Positions 6,498 through 13,656 of a stretch of DNA of 14,840 bases are shown here, piece by piece. Position numbers and translations under genes: made by a program. Below the pieces are notes generated by a model that ran no database searches, was not told the DNA's origin, and saw only the letters and a list, made by a program, of their open reading frames with translations. The DNA lies in NCBI GenBank assembly GCA_023429985.1, contig JAEZCV010000213.1, positions 1 to 14,840 on the forward strand, given 5' to 3'. Each line of letters begins with the position of its first letter. The first letter of the stretch is position 1. Source of the DNA: Bacteroidota bacterium (GTDB lineage: Bacteria; Bacteroidota; Bacteroidia; Chitinophagales; Chitinophagaceae).

Positions 6498-6947
6498 TTA
6501 AAATGAAATGGCACAATTGATCCAGTCGGGATCAAAACTGGTGTTGTATTTTTTATAAAAGTTAATAGCTGTTTCATTCCAATCCAGCACCTGCCATTGC
6601 ATTCCATTCAGTTTTTTCTTTTTGGCCTCGGCGATCAGTTTTTCAAACAACAATTTTCCTAATCCTTTGCCACGCATTTCTTCGGTGATGATCAGATCTT
6701 CCAGGTACATTCTTTGTCCTTTCCATGTACTGAACCTGATATAGTAGAGTGCAAATCCCTGCACCACGCCATCAACTTCAGCAACAAAGGCCCACCATAC
6801 AGGCCTGCTGCCAAATCCGCTTTTTTCAAAATGGTCGTAATCAACTACCACTTCATTCGGAGATTTTTCATATACTGCCAGTTCTTTTACCAGTTCTAAT
6901 ATTCGTGGGCAATCTTCCTTTACTGCCTTTCTGATTCTTATTTCCAT
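6498..6947 (-). CDS. GNAT acetyltransferase, spermidine/spermine N1-acetyltransferase (SSAT)-like
   Basis: A 149-residue single-domain GNAT enzyme that transfers acetyl from acetyl-CoA to an amine. The CoA pyrophosphate-binding motif is RGKGLG (residues 92-97), preceded by the YLEDLIITEE strand (81-90). WNETAINFYKKY (123-134) carries Tyr131, at the position of the catalytic Tyr of human SSAT. ELAVYEKSPNEV (22-33), GFGSRPVWWAFVAEV (44-58) and GFALYY (64-69) also line up with animal SSAT1/SSAT2, so a polyamine, thialysine or other small diamine is a plausible substrate; this is inference. I start at the ATG at 6947, since the longer form from 6986 would overlap the upstream PLP-enzyme gene. The start is 10 bases after that gene's stop, suggesting one operon. 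Confidence 0.85.
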   Translation of the reverse strand: MEIRIRKAVKEDCPRILELVKELAVYEKSPNEVVVDYDHFEKSGFGSRPVWWAFVAEVDGVVQGFALYYIRFSTWKGQRMYLEDLIITEEMRGKGLGKLLFEKLIAEAKKKKLNGMQWQVLDWNETAINFYKKYNTSFDPDWINCAISF

Positions 6948-6957
6948 TTTTCGATTT

Positions 6958-8163
6958 TTAATCCAGTGCCTGTTGCAGGTCGGCAACTATGTCTTCAATA
7001 TTTTCGATTCCTACATTCATGCGAATGAGTCCATCTGTAATTCCATAAGTTTGTTTTTGTTCTTTTGAAACGCCATAATGTGTCATGGATGCAGGGTGCG
7101 AAAGCAGGGTATCAACCGTTCCCAGCGAAACTGTTCTTGTGCACATTTTGAGTTTGTTTAAAAAATTAATGCCTCCTGAAATTCCTTTTTTCAATTCAAA
7201 ACTCAACATGCCGCCCGGGTGTTTCATTTGTTTCAATACTAAGGAATGATCAGGATGAGATTCCAGGCCTGCATAATTTACAGTTGCCACGGCGGCATGG
7301 TCTGAAAGGAAGCGGGCCACTTTCATGGCATTGCTGCAATGCCGTTCCATTCTTATTTCAAGGGTTTTAATGCCCTGCGTAAGTAAAAATGCATCAAAGC
7401 CATTTGAATTTCCTCCCAGTAGCCTGTGTACCCTGGTAACCTGGTCTCGCATCTTATCCAGATCTCTTCCCAATAATATGCCACCAATAGCTGTTCCATG
7501 GCCGTTTAAAAACTTTGTTGTGGAGTGAACCACAAAATCTATATCATATTTAAATGGTTGCTGCAGGTAAGGTGTGGCAAAAGTATTGTCGCAGGCTGTT
7601 AACAGCCCGTGTTTTTTTGCAATGGAAGAAAGCAATGCCAGGTCAACACACTGGATGGTTGGGTTGGCCGGGGTTTCCATAAAAAGCATTTTTATGGAAG
7701 GATCGTTTTTGATTTTATCTTCTACTACCTGGGGGTTTCTGAGGTCAGCAATTATGGCTTCAATTCCCAGGGCTGGCAGCACCTTGGTGAGCAGGTCATC
7801 GGTTCCGCCATAAAGAGAATAATGTGTAAGTATTTTTTCACCTTTTTTCAGGTTAGAAAGAAATAAAGTGGAAAGGGCAGCCATACCTGAAGCATGCAAA
7901 ATTCCTTTTAAAGAAAGCCCGGTACCAAAAGCTTCCAGGGCGGCAATTTTATTTTCTGCTTCTGTAATGGTTGGATTACCCCACCGGCCATAGATATAGC
8001 CTTCTTCCTCGCCGCTGAACCTTTTCATGCCTTGTTCTGCTGAATCAAAAACATAAGTGCTGGAAGCATATATGGGGGTTTGGTGGGCCATTCTTGGCTC
8101 TTTTTCATGTCCGCCATGTACAGATGTTGAGCCAAAACCTTTGTAAAAATTATTTTTAGACAT
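6958..8163 (-). CDS. Cystathionine gamma-synthase/gamma-lyase/methionine gamma-lyase family PLP enzyme
   Basis: A 401-residue fold-type I enzyme of the Cys/Met metabolism PLP family (COG0626). The Schiff-base lysine is Lys217 in HSTTKFLNGHG (213-223). Asp192 in CDNTFATPYL pairs with the pyridine nitrogen. Tyr58 and Arg60 (YGRWGNPT) bind the phosphate of the neighbouring subunit, SGMAA (92-96) is the phosphate loop, and Tyr118 in LYGGT stacks on the ring. The residue two after Tyr118 is Gly120, whereas true methionine gamma-lyases have Cys there, so gamma-synthase or cystathionine gamma/beta-lyase activity is more likely. The substrate cannot be settled by sequence. The protein is full length. 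The start is the ATG at 8163, preceded by a good Bacteroidota promoter; the SSAT-like gene follows 10 bases downstream. Confidence 0.92.
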   Translation of the reverse strand: MSKNNFYKGFGSTSVHGGHEKEPRMAHQTPIYASSTYVFDSAEQGMKRFSGEEEGYIYGRWGNPTITEAENKIAALEAFGTGLSLKGILHASGMAALSTLFLSNLKKGEKILTHYSLYGGTDDLLTKVLPALGIEAIIADLRNPQVVEDKIKNDPSIKMLFMETPANPTIQCVDLALLSSIAKKHGLLTACDNTFATPYLQQPFKYDIDFVVHSTTKFLNGHGTAIGGILLGRDLDKMRDQVTRVHRLLGGNSNGFDAFLLTQGIKTLEIRMERHCSNAMKVARFLSDHAAVATVNYAGLESHPDHSLVLKQMKHPGGMLSFELKKGISGGINFLNKLKMCTRTVSLGTVDTLLSHPASMTHYGVSKEQKQTYGITDGLIRMNVGIENIEDIVADLQQALD

Positions 8164-8181
8164 AGCTGCGGTTTTCCTGAT

Positions 8182-8189
8182 TAGTTTTG
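8182..8189 (+). promoter_or_regulatory. Bacteroidota -7 element TAGTTTTG for the DinB-family gene
   Basis: TAGTTTTG matches TAnnTTTG exactly, 20 bases before the DinB-family ATG at 8210; predicted leader about 14 bases. No TTG at the right -33 distance is seen. It ends 2 bases before the opposing minus-strand -7 element at 8192-8199. Confidence 0.45.
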
Positions 8190-8191
8190 TT

Positions 8192-8219
8192 CAAAAGTAT
8201 AAGATTAGAATGAAAGCAA
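8192..8219 (-). promoter_or_regulatory. Bacteroidota promoter (TTG-N17-TACTTTTG) for the trans-sulfuration enzyme gene
   Basis: Read on the minus strand, TTG (8219-8217) is followed after 17 bases by TACTTTTG (8199-8192), matching the TTG-N17-23-TAnnTTTG pattern of Bacteroidota promoters. The predicted transcript begins near 8185, about 22 bases before the ATG at 8163. The -33 TTG lies inside the first codons of the divergent DinB-family gene. Confidence 0.55.
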
Positions 8220-8701
8220 TTTTTCTTCAGCTGGCAGGCTTTAATGTTTGGGCTAATGAAAGTTTACTGAAAGTTTTAAGCCAGTTGCCAGAATCAAAAC
8301 TGGAAGAAAATTTTGCAAGCAGTTTTTCCACTATCACAAAAACTGTTTTGCATATGTATGATGCGGAAATGATATGGTGGCAAAGGTTAAAGCTGCGTGA
8401 AAAACCTGTTGTTCCCAGTGAATCTTTTACAGGCAATTTTGCAGAACTTGCTCAATTGGTACTAACGCAAAACCGTCAATGGATGCAGTGGATTCAACAG
8501 GCGCAGGAACATATGCTGCTGCATGAATTTATCTATCATAATTCAAAAAGGGAACAATTCAAGCAGCCGGTTTACCAGGTGTTGCTGCAGGTTTTTAACC
8601 ATGGCACCTATCACCGGGGGCAACTGGTGAACATGCTCAGGCAGGCAGGAATGGAGAAGATACCTCAAACCGATTTTATTGTTTATTCGAGAAAGAAATA
8701 A
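8210..8701 (+). CDS. DinB-family four-helix metalloenzyme (DinB/YfiT-like)
   Basis: A 163-residue DinB-superfamily protein. These are metal-binding four-helix bundles, several of which are thiol-dependent S-transferases (bacillithiol or mycothiol) or hydrolases; the family is unrelated to DNA polymerase IV despite the name. The metal triad is visible as His48 in the LHMYDAEMIWW helix and His131/His135 in FNHGTYHRGQL (residues 129-139), the usual N-H-x3-H-R-x-Q pattern. The N-terminal helix (LAGFNVWANESLL, 8-20) is also typical. There is no signal peptide. The substrate is unknown. The gene is divergent from a sulfur amino acid PLP enzyme with abutting promoters, which may mean coordinated expression. 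It converges with mlaF, leaving 3 bases between the stops. Confidence 0.88.
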   Translation: MKAIFLQLAGFNVWANESLLKVLSQLPESKLEENFASSFSTITKTVLHMYDAEMIWWQRLKLREKPVVPSESFTGNFAELAQLVLTQNRQWMQWIQQAQEHMLLHEFIYHNSKREQFKQPVYQVLLQVFNHGTYHRGQLVNMLRQAGMEKIPQTDFIVYSRKK

Positions 8702-8704
8702 GCA

Positions 8705-9556
8705 CTATTTATCATTGTCGGGAGGCGGAACAAGTTCTGGAGAATCGGAATGAGTCAGGTCTTCCATGTTCCTTTCGTTAGAAATTTTTCCTGTTTCTTC
8801 CAGCATACGCATATCTTTTGCATCTTTCAGGAATTCGGAAGCGAAAATAAAATCGTTCAGTCTTTCATTTTTGCTGAAGATGATATCCTTGCTGCTTCCT
8901 TCCCATTCTTTATTGCCTTTGTACATGTAAATGATATGATCGCCCATTTCCATAACACTGTTCATATCGTGGGTATTTACCACGGTGGTGATCTGGTATT
9001 CCTGCGTAATGTCTTTTATCAACTGGTCGATCAAACCTGAGGTTTGCGGATCGAGGCCTGAATTGGGTTCATCTACAAAAAGATATTTGGGATTTAAAAC
9101 AATAGCACGGGCAATGCCCACTCTTTTCATCATACCGCCACTAATTTCGGCAGGAAATTTTTTATTGGATCCTTCCAGGTTCACACGCTCCAGCACCTCG
9201 TTCACTCTTTTCATTTTTTCTTTGCGTGTATCTTTTGTGAACATGTCCAGCGGAAAAAGAATGTTCTCTTCAACGGTCATGCTGCTGAAAAGGGCAGAAC
9301 CCTGGAAAAGCATTCCTATTTCTTTCCTGATCTCTTTTTTCTGGTCAATGTTCATGGTAAGAAAATTATCTCCATGATAAAGGATCTCACCATGGTCGGG
9401 CTGAATCAGCCCCACCAAACATTTCATAAAAACGGTTTTCCCGCTTCCACTTGCACCAATGATCAGGTTACACTGGCCAGGATGCATTACTACCGAAACA
9501 TCCTGTAAAATAGTTGTTCCATCAAAACTTTTCTTCAGGTTTTTTACATCTATCAT
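8705..9556 (-). CDS. mlaF: MlaF-type ABC transporter ATPase (lipid transport between membranes)
   Basis: A 283-residue ATP-binding subunit that should pair with the MlaE permease encoded two genes upstream to move phospholipids between the inner and outer membranes. Motifs in order are Walker A GASGSGKT (34-41), Q-loop Gln85, signature ISGGMMKR (138-145), Walker B YLFVDE (158-163), D-loop SGLDP (166-170) and switch His196. The GMMKRVGIARAI signature context is typical of MlaF/Ttg2A. A tail of about 45 residues past the usual core (from about residue 240) ends in an acidic, Pro-rich stretch. The start ATG overlaps the stop of the preceding gene by 4 bases (ATGA), with a GAGG sequence just upstream, indicating translational coupling. 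Confidence 0.93.
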   Translation of the reverse strand: MIDVKNLKKSFDGTTILQDVSVVMHPGQCNLIIGASGSGKTVFMKCLVGLIQPDHGEILYHGDNFLTMNIDQKKEIRKEIGMLFQGSALFSSMTVEENILFPLDMFTKDTRKEKMKRVNEVLERVNLEGSNKKFPAEISGGMMKRVGIARAIVLNPKYLFVDEPNSGLDPQTSGLIDQLIKDITQEYQITTVVNTHDMNSVMEMGDHIIYMYKGNKEWEGSSKDIIFSKNERLNDFIFASEFLKDAKDMRMLEETGKISNERNMEDLTHSDSPELVPPPDNDK

Positions 9557-10464
9557 TTACTACCTCTTAACTTAATAAACAAAGCCGGAATTAAAAGCGC
9601 CCAGCAAAATAAAGTTAGCATTTTAAAATAATGCGGCAGGTTTATATATGGTTTATCCTTATAAATACTGTACCAGGAAACAGGGAAAACATATCTTTTT
9701 ATTTTTTGACTGATAGAATAAACAACCTCCTGGTTAACGCCTGAATGATAGTAGTATAAAGGGTGATTTTCCCTGTAAAACCGGTAACCCGGGATCCCTG
9801 AAGAATTTAAGGTATCATAGATGCCGGTTTTTTCATCTTTGATCAATAAAGAATTTGCTGAATTTACCTGGTTTTTTAATTCAATGAGGTTGAGAGGGTT
9901 TAAATGAATATCCCTGACATCCATTAACCCATGTGTTATATCCATTGCCCTCCATTTATTGCTCTTATCGTCGAAGAATTCATTCAGAACGTGATGATCG
10001 CCCGGCTTCATGATCTCAATGTTCCTGCTTTTTATTCCTTCCATTGAACAATAGAATGTAAATACATTTGAAATTGTACCACATTCAATAATGTTATTGC
10101 TGTTTAGAACTGGTATTTCAGATGCAAATCCCTCATACTCTTCCTTTATATAATTCGATCCAATTTTTGATTGAAAGCTGGCATAGATCATATTTCCAAT
10201 AGCAATTGCCCTGGTTTCGGTTGAAGAAGAGGGGGCATACCATTTATTTTTTTCAGATTCAAATTCTGGCAGGGAAGCCTGAACTTTTTTAAATTCAATA
10301 TTCCAGTTTCCGGAATCATTAAGATATAGTTCTTTGTAATTCTTAAAAGGATTAAACTGGAAGTATTCGCGATAAATAAAAATTAAAACATTCAGAACAG
10401 AAAGGATTATGAAAATAAGTACAAGCTTTTTATTTCTATTCACTTTGGCGGTGAAGCTGTTCAT
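9553..10464 (-). CDS. Membrane-anchored transglutaminase-like protein inserted between mlaE and mlaF
   Basis: A 303-residue protein I cannot assign to a named gene. A hydrophobic helix at about residues 14-31 follows a Lys/Arg-rich N terminus, and a second helix at 282-298 is followed by Lys/Arg residues. By the positive-inside rule both ends are cytoplasmic and the 250 residues between face the periplasm. That central part carries a transglutaminase-like pattern: Cys128 in ECGTISN, GIKSR (143-147), His158 in HHVLNEFF (157-164, equivalent to HAWNE) and Asp175 in WRAMDITHG (171-179). Cys-His-Asp is the catalytic triad of that superfamily. The fold assignment is my inference from motif order and spacing. 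The gene begins 5 bases after mlaE and overlaps mlaF by 4 bases, so it is cotranscribed. Sampled stretches are more AT-rich than mlaE. It could act on peptides or cell-wall material, or be a non-catalytic partner of the transporter. Confidence 0.8.
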   Translation of the reverse strand: MNSFTAKVNRNKKLVLIFIILSVLNVLIFIYREYFQFNPFKNYKELYLNDSGNWNIEFKKVQASLPEFESEKNKWYAPSSSTETRAIAIGNMIYASFQSKIGSNYIKEEYEGFASEIPVLNSNNIIECGTISNVFTFYCSMEGIKSRNIEIMKPGDHHVLNEFFDDKSNKWRAMDITHGLMDVRDIHLNPLNLIELKNQVNSANSLLIKDEKTGIYDTLNSSGIPGYRFYRENHPLYYYHSGVNQEVVYSISQKIKRYVFPVSWYSIYKDKPYINLPHYFKMLTLFCWALLIPALFIKLRGSK

Positions 10465-10469
10465 GAAAA

Positions 10470-11210
10470 TTATTTTAACATGATGGCAGCAAGAATATAG
10501 TCGGCAAAAAGAACTGCAACGCAGGTAACTACAACGGCCTTGGTGCTGGCTCTTCCAATTTCAAGCGCACCACCTTTTACATTATACCCAAAATAGGCTG
10601 GTATACTCGATATTAAAAATGCAAAGGTATAAGCCTTTGCCAGGGCAAAGAAGGTGTTGTAAGGAATGAATCCCATAAACAAACCTTTATTGAATTCATC
10701 GCCAGAAATTATTCCGGATAATACTCCTGCAACTTTTCCACCCCATATACCAAGCATGGCTGCAATTACAATCAGCATGGGAATCACCACAAGGGCTGCA
10801 AGTATTTTAGGTGCAACAAGATAAGCTTTGGTATTTACGCCCATGATCTCAAGTGCATCAATCTGTTCCGATACGCGCATGTTTCCCAATTCTCCTGCAA
10901 TCTTACTTCCTACAACACCCGACAGCACAATGGAAACGAGGGTGGGTGCAAATTCAAGAATTACGGTATCTCTTACCACCTGTGCAATTGTATATTTTGG
11001 AATGAGCGGACTGGTTAACTGGTAAGCGGTTTGAATGGTAGATACTGCACCCATGAAAATGGAGATGATCACCACAATTCCCAGGGATCCAATACCAATC
11101 TCGGAGCACTGGTGCATGAATTCTTTCCAATACATACGAAAGTTTTCCGGCTTGGAAAACATACCCCTGATCATCTTTATATACCTTCCTACATCAGTGA
11201 AAAAATTCAT
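10470..11210 (-). CDS. mlaE: MlaE-family ABC transporter permease
   Basis: A 246-residue integral inner-membrane permease of the lipid-transporting Mla/MCE system. Hydrophobic segments are visible at about residues 40-60, 83-102, 134-155, 190-208 and 225-243, in line with the MlaE fold. The cytoplasmic coupling segment GSKIAGELGNMRVSEQIDALEIMGV (given by position, residues 101-125) carries the family-typical ELG and EQIDALE blocks that contact MlaF. The N-terminal amphipathic stretch before the first helix is also usual. The gene is 33 bases after the malic enzyme stop and 5 bases before the transglutaminase-like gene. No MCE-domain (MlaD) gene is in this window, so the substrate-binding partner must be encoded elsewhere. 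Confidence 0.94.
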   Translation of the reverse strand: MNFFTDVGRYIKMIRGMFSKPENFRMYWKEFMHQCSEIGIGSLGIVVIISIFMGAVSTIQTAYQLTSPLIPKYTIAQVVRDTVILEFAPTLVSIVLSGVVGSKIAGELGNMRVSEQIDALEIMGVNTKAYLVAPKILAALVVIPMLIVIAAMLGIWGGKVAGVLSGIISGDEFNKGLFMGFIPYNTFFALAKAYTFAFLISSIPAYFGYNVKGGALEIGRASTKAVVVTCVAVLFADYILAAIMLK

Positions 11211-11243
11211 ATCAGTTTTTCTTTATTCCGCGAGAAAATTAAT

Positions 11244-13577
11244 CTATAATTTATTTTTAATCCTTTTCCACCATGGCGACCGCCTGATCATTTCATCTGT
11301 TTCAGCCTGTGTTTTTATCTGGGCATCCACAACTGCAATCGAAGCCATGTTCACAATATTTCTAACAGAACTTCCCAGTTGAAGGATGTGCACCGGTTTC
11401 TTCAGTCCTAATAAAATCGGGCCAATGGCATCTGCCGAACCCACTTCTTTCAACAGGTTATAGGCAATGTTGCCTGCCGCCAGGTTTGGAAAGATAAGTG
11501 TATTCACGTCCTTATCAACCAATTCGGAAAATGGATAATTTTCTTTCAGTAAATCATTATTAAAGGCAAGGCTCACCTGCATCTCTCCGTCTATGATCAG
11601 TTCCGGCATTTCCTGTTTTACAATTTCTCTTGCCCGGGCAACAATTGTTGCTTCACTGGAGCTGCTGCTTCCAAAATTAGAATAACTCAGCATGGCCACC
11701 CTTGGCTGGATATTAAAATGCCTTACCTCTCGCGCTACCATTAAAGTTATTTCAGCCAATTGTTCTGCGGTAGGGTGAAAGTTCACCGTTGTGTCGGCAA
11801 GAAATAAAGGCCCTTTTTTGGTTAGCATCAGGTACATGCCGGCAATACGGTTTGTACCTTCTTCCATTCCTATGCATTGAATGGCAGGGCGAATGGTATC
11901 GGGATAATTTTTTGAAAGTCCGGAAATCATAGCATCCGCATCTCCGGTTTCCACCATCATGCTTCCGAAATAATTCCTGTCCTTCATCACTTTCTTGGAT
12001 TCATAAAAATTAAAACCTTTTCGGTTTCTTTTATTAAAAAACAGTTCGCCATACTGGTTGCGTTTTGCTTCCATGGCATCGCTGCGGGTATCGAAAATGG
12101 GAAGTCCCGAAAGATCTATACCATTACTTTGTGCAATTCCTTTGATCTTGATTTCATCTCCCAGCAAAATAGGATAGCCTATTCCCTCATCATAAACAAT
12201 TTGAGCAGCTTTTAGGATTTTTGCATTGTCGGCTTCGGCAAATACAATTCGTTTTGGATCGCGCCTTGCTTTGCTTCCCAATACACGCATCACCTGGTGA
12301 TCTAGTCCAAGCCTGCGATTGAGGTCATTTACATATCCTTCCCAATCGGTAATAGGTTTTTGTGCAACACCCGTTTCTATAGCTGCTTTGGCAACAGCAG
12401 GTGCAACGGTGGCGAGTAAGCGAGGATCCAGGGGTTTGGGAATAATGTACTCCGGTCCGAAGGTGATTGTTTTTGTATTATAGGCAAGATTAACGATATC
12501 CGGAACGGGTGTCTGGGCCATTTGTGCCAGGGCTTTTACGGCTGCGAGCTTCATGGCTTCATTGATCTGCGTGGCACGAACATCAAGCGCACCACGAAAA
12601 ATGTAAGGGAAGCCAAGCACATTATTTACCTGGTTGGGAAAATCACTCCTGCCCGTGGCCATAATGAGGTCTTTCCTTGCACCTGTTGCTTCTTCCCATC
12701 CAATTTCTGGATCGGGATTGGCCATGGCAAATACAATAGGATTCTTTGCCATGCTTTTGATCATTTCCGCCGTCACAACATTACCAACACTTAATCCTAC
12801 AAAAACATCGGCATCCTTCATAGCTTTTAAAAGTGTCAGGTCTTCTTTTGCATTGGCAAATTTTAATTTGAATTCTTCCAGGTCGTTACGGCCACGATGC
12901 AGCGGCCCGTTAATATCAAATACACAAAAGTTTTCCGGCTTTGCACCCAGTGAAACGTAAAGTTGTATGCAGGCCATGGCAGCAGCTCCGGCACCATTAA
13001 TTACAAAACGAACTTTATCGATCTTTTTTTTCTGAAGCTGAAGCGCATTTAAAAGCGCCGCTGAACTAATGATGGCTGTTCCATGCTGGTCGTCGTGCAT
13101 AACGGGTATGGACAACTGTTCGCGCAAGGCTTTTTCAATCTGGAAACATTCCGGTGCCTTGATGTCTTCGAGGTTGATGCCTCCAAATGTGGGTTCCAGC
13201 GCTTTTACGATGCTGATGAATTTTTCGGGATCGGTTTCATTCACTTCTATATCGAAAACATCAATGTCGGCAAAGATCTTGAATAGAACGCCTTTGCCTT
13301 CCATTACAGGTTTGCTGGCTTCCGGGCCAATATTTCCCAGGCCTAAAACTGCAGTGCCGTTGCTGATCACTGCCACCAGGTTTCCTTTAGCGGTATAGAG
13401 GTAAACATTATCTTTATTGGCTGCGATTTCTTTACAAGGTTCGGCAACTCCGGGGGAGTAGGCAAGTGAAAGATCGCGCTGGGTTTTAGTTTCCTTAGTG
13501 GGAACAACTTCGATCTTACCTGGTTTTCCTTCTGAATGATACCGTAACGCTTCCTGTTTTCTGAGATCCTTCTGCAT
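11244..13577 (-). CDS. maeB: NADP-dependent malic enzyme with C-terminal phosphotransacetylase-like domain (MaeB type)
   Basis: A 777-residue two-domain enzyme that oxidatively decarboxylates malate to pyruvate, usually yielding NADPH. The malic N-terminal domain contains SLAYSPGVAEPC (37-48) with Tyr40, and GKG (94-96) with the likely catalytic Lys95. Metal-binding residues are Glu137-Asp138 and Asp162 in MHDDQHGTAI (160-169). The dinucleotide fold has INGAGAAAMA (193-202), and MANPDPEI (285-292) follows. From about residue 430 to the end is a phosphate acetyl/butyryltransferase-like domain (start LGSKARRDPKRIVFAEA), which in MaeB proteins is thought to be regulatory, sensing acetyl-CoA, rather than catalytic. 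Length fits E. coli MaeB (about 760). NADP preference is inferred from the architecture. It is 62 bases downstream of the M20 gene and 33 bases upstream of mlaE. Confidence 0.95.
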   Translation of the reverse strand: MQKDLRKQEALRYHSEGKPGKIEVVPTKETKTQRDLSLAYSPGVAEPCKEIAANKDNVYLYTAKGNLVAVISNGTAVLGLGNIGPEASKPVMEGKGVLFKIFADIDVFDIEVNETDPEKFISIVKALEPTFGGINLEDIKAPECFQIEKALREQLSIPVMHDDQHGTAIISSAALLNALQLQKKKIDKVRFVINGAGAAAMACIQLYVSLGAKPENFCVFDINGPLHRGRNDLEEFKLKFANAKEDLTLLKAMKDADVFVGLSVGNVVTAEMIKSMAKNPIVFAMANPDPEIGWEEATGARKDLIMATGRSDFPNQVNNVLGFPYIFRGALDVRATQINEAMKLAAVKALAQMAQTPVPDIVNLAYNTKTITFGPEYIIPKPLDPRLLATVAPAVAKAAIETGVAQKPITDWEGYVNDLNRRLGLDHQVMRVLGSKARRDPKRIVFAEADNAKILKAAQIVYDEGIGYPILLGDEIKIKGIAQSNGIDLSGLPIFDTRSDAMEAKRNQYGELFFNKRNRKGFNFYESKKVMKDRNYFGSMMVETGDADAMISGLSKNYPDTIRPAIQCIGMEEGTNRIAGMYLMLTKKGPLFLADTTVNFHPTAEQLAEITLMVAREVRHFNIQPRVAMLSYSNFGSSSSSEATIVARAREIVKQEMPELIIDGEMQVSLAFNNDLLKENYPFSELVDKDVNTLIFPNLAAGNIAYNLLKEVGSADAIGPILLGLKKPVHILQLGSSVRNIVNMASIAVVDAQIKTQAETDEMIRRSPWWKRIKNKL

Positions 13578-13590
13578 TCAAAAAATTTTT

Positions 13591-13605
13591 CCGGTTTTGA
13601 GCCGG
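13591..13605 (-). terminator. Short CCGG hairpin followed by A/T tract between the M20 and malic enzyme genes
   Basis: CCGG (13605-13602) and CCGG (13594-13591) can pair in the transcript of the minus strand, followed directly by AAAAATTTTTT just before the malic enzyme ATG. The stem is only 4 clean base pairs, so this is at most a weak terminator or attenuator of M20 transcription. Confidence 0.2.
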
Positions 13606-13628
13606 TATTATAGGTATTGAAATTCCTG

Positions 13629-13656
13629 TAAAAATAACATCATCTGTTCAAAGCAA
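13629..13656 (-). promoter_or_regulatory. Possible promoter (TTG-N17-TATTTTTA) for the malic enzyme-mla run
   Basis: On the minus strand, TTG (13656-13654) is followed after 17 bases by TATTTTTA (13636-13629), one base off TAnnTTTG (last G is A). It would start transcription near 13622, about 45 bases before the malic enzyme ATG. Part of it lies in the last codons of the M20 gene. The mismatch and AT-rich context keep confidence low. Confidence 0.3.

Noticed and set aside
6948..6986. 13-residue N-terminal extension of the acetyltransferase
   Set aside because: It would overlap the upstream PLP-enzyme gene and precedes the natural GNAT start (MEIRIRKA).
12522..13398. Several open frames of 67-109 codons on the plus strand across the malic enzyme gene
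   Set aside because: They are antisense shadows of a well-supported gene and encode no recognisable domain.
13607..13612. TATAAT on the minus strand upstream of the malic enzyme as a sigma70 -10 box
   Set aside because: No TTGACA-like -35 at proper spacing, and Bacteroidota promoters use a different -7 element.
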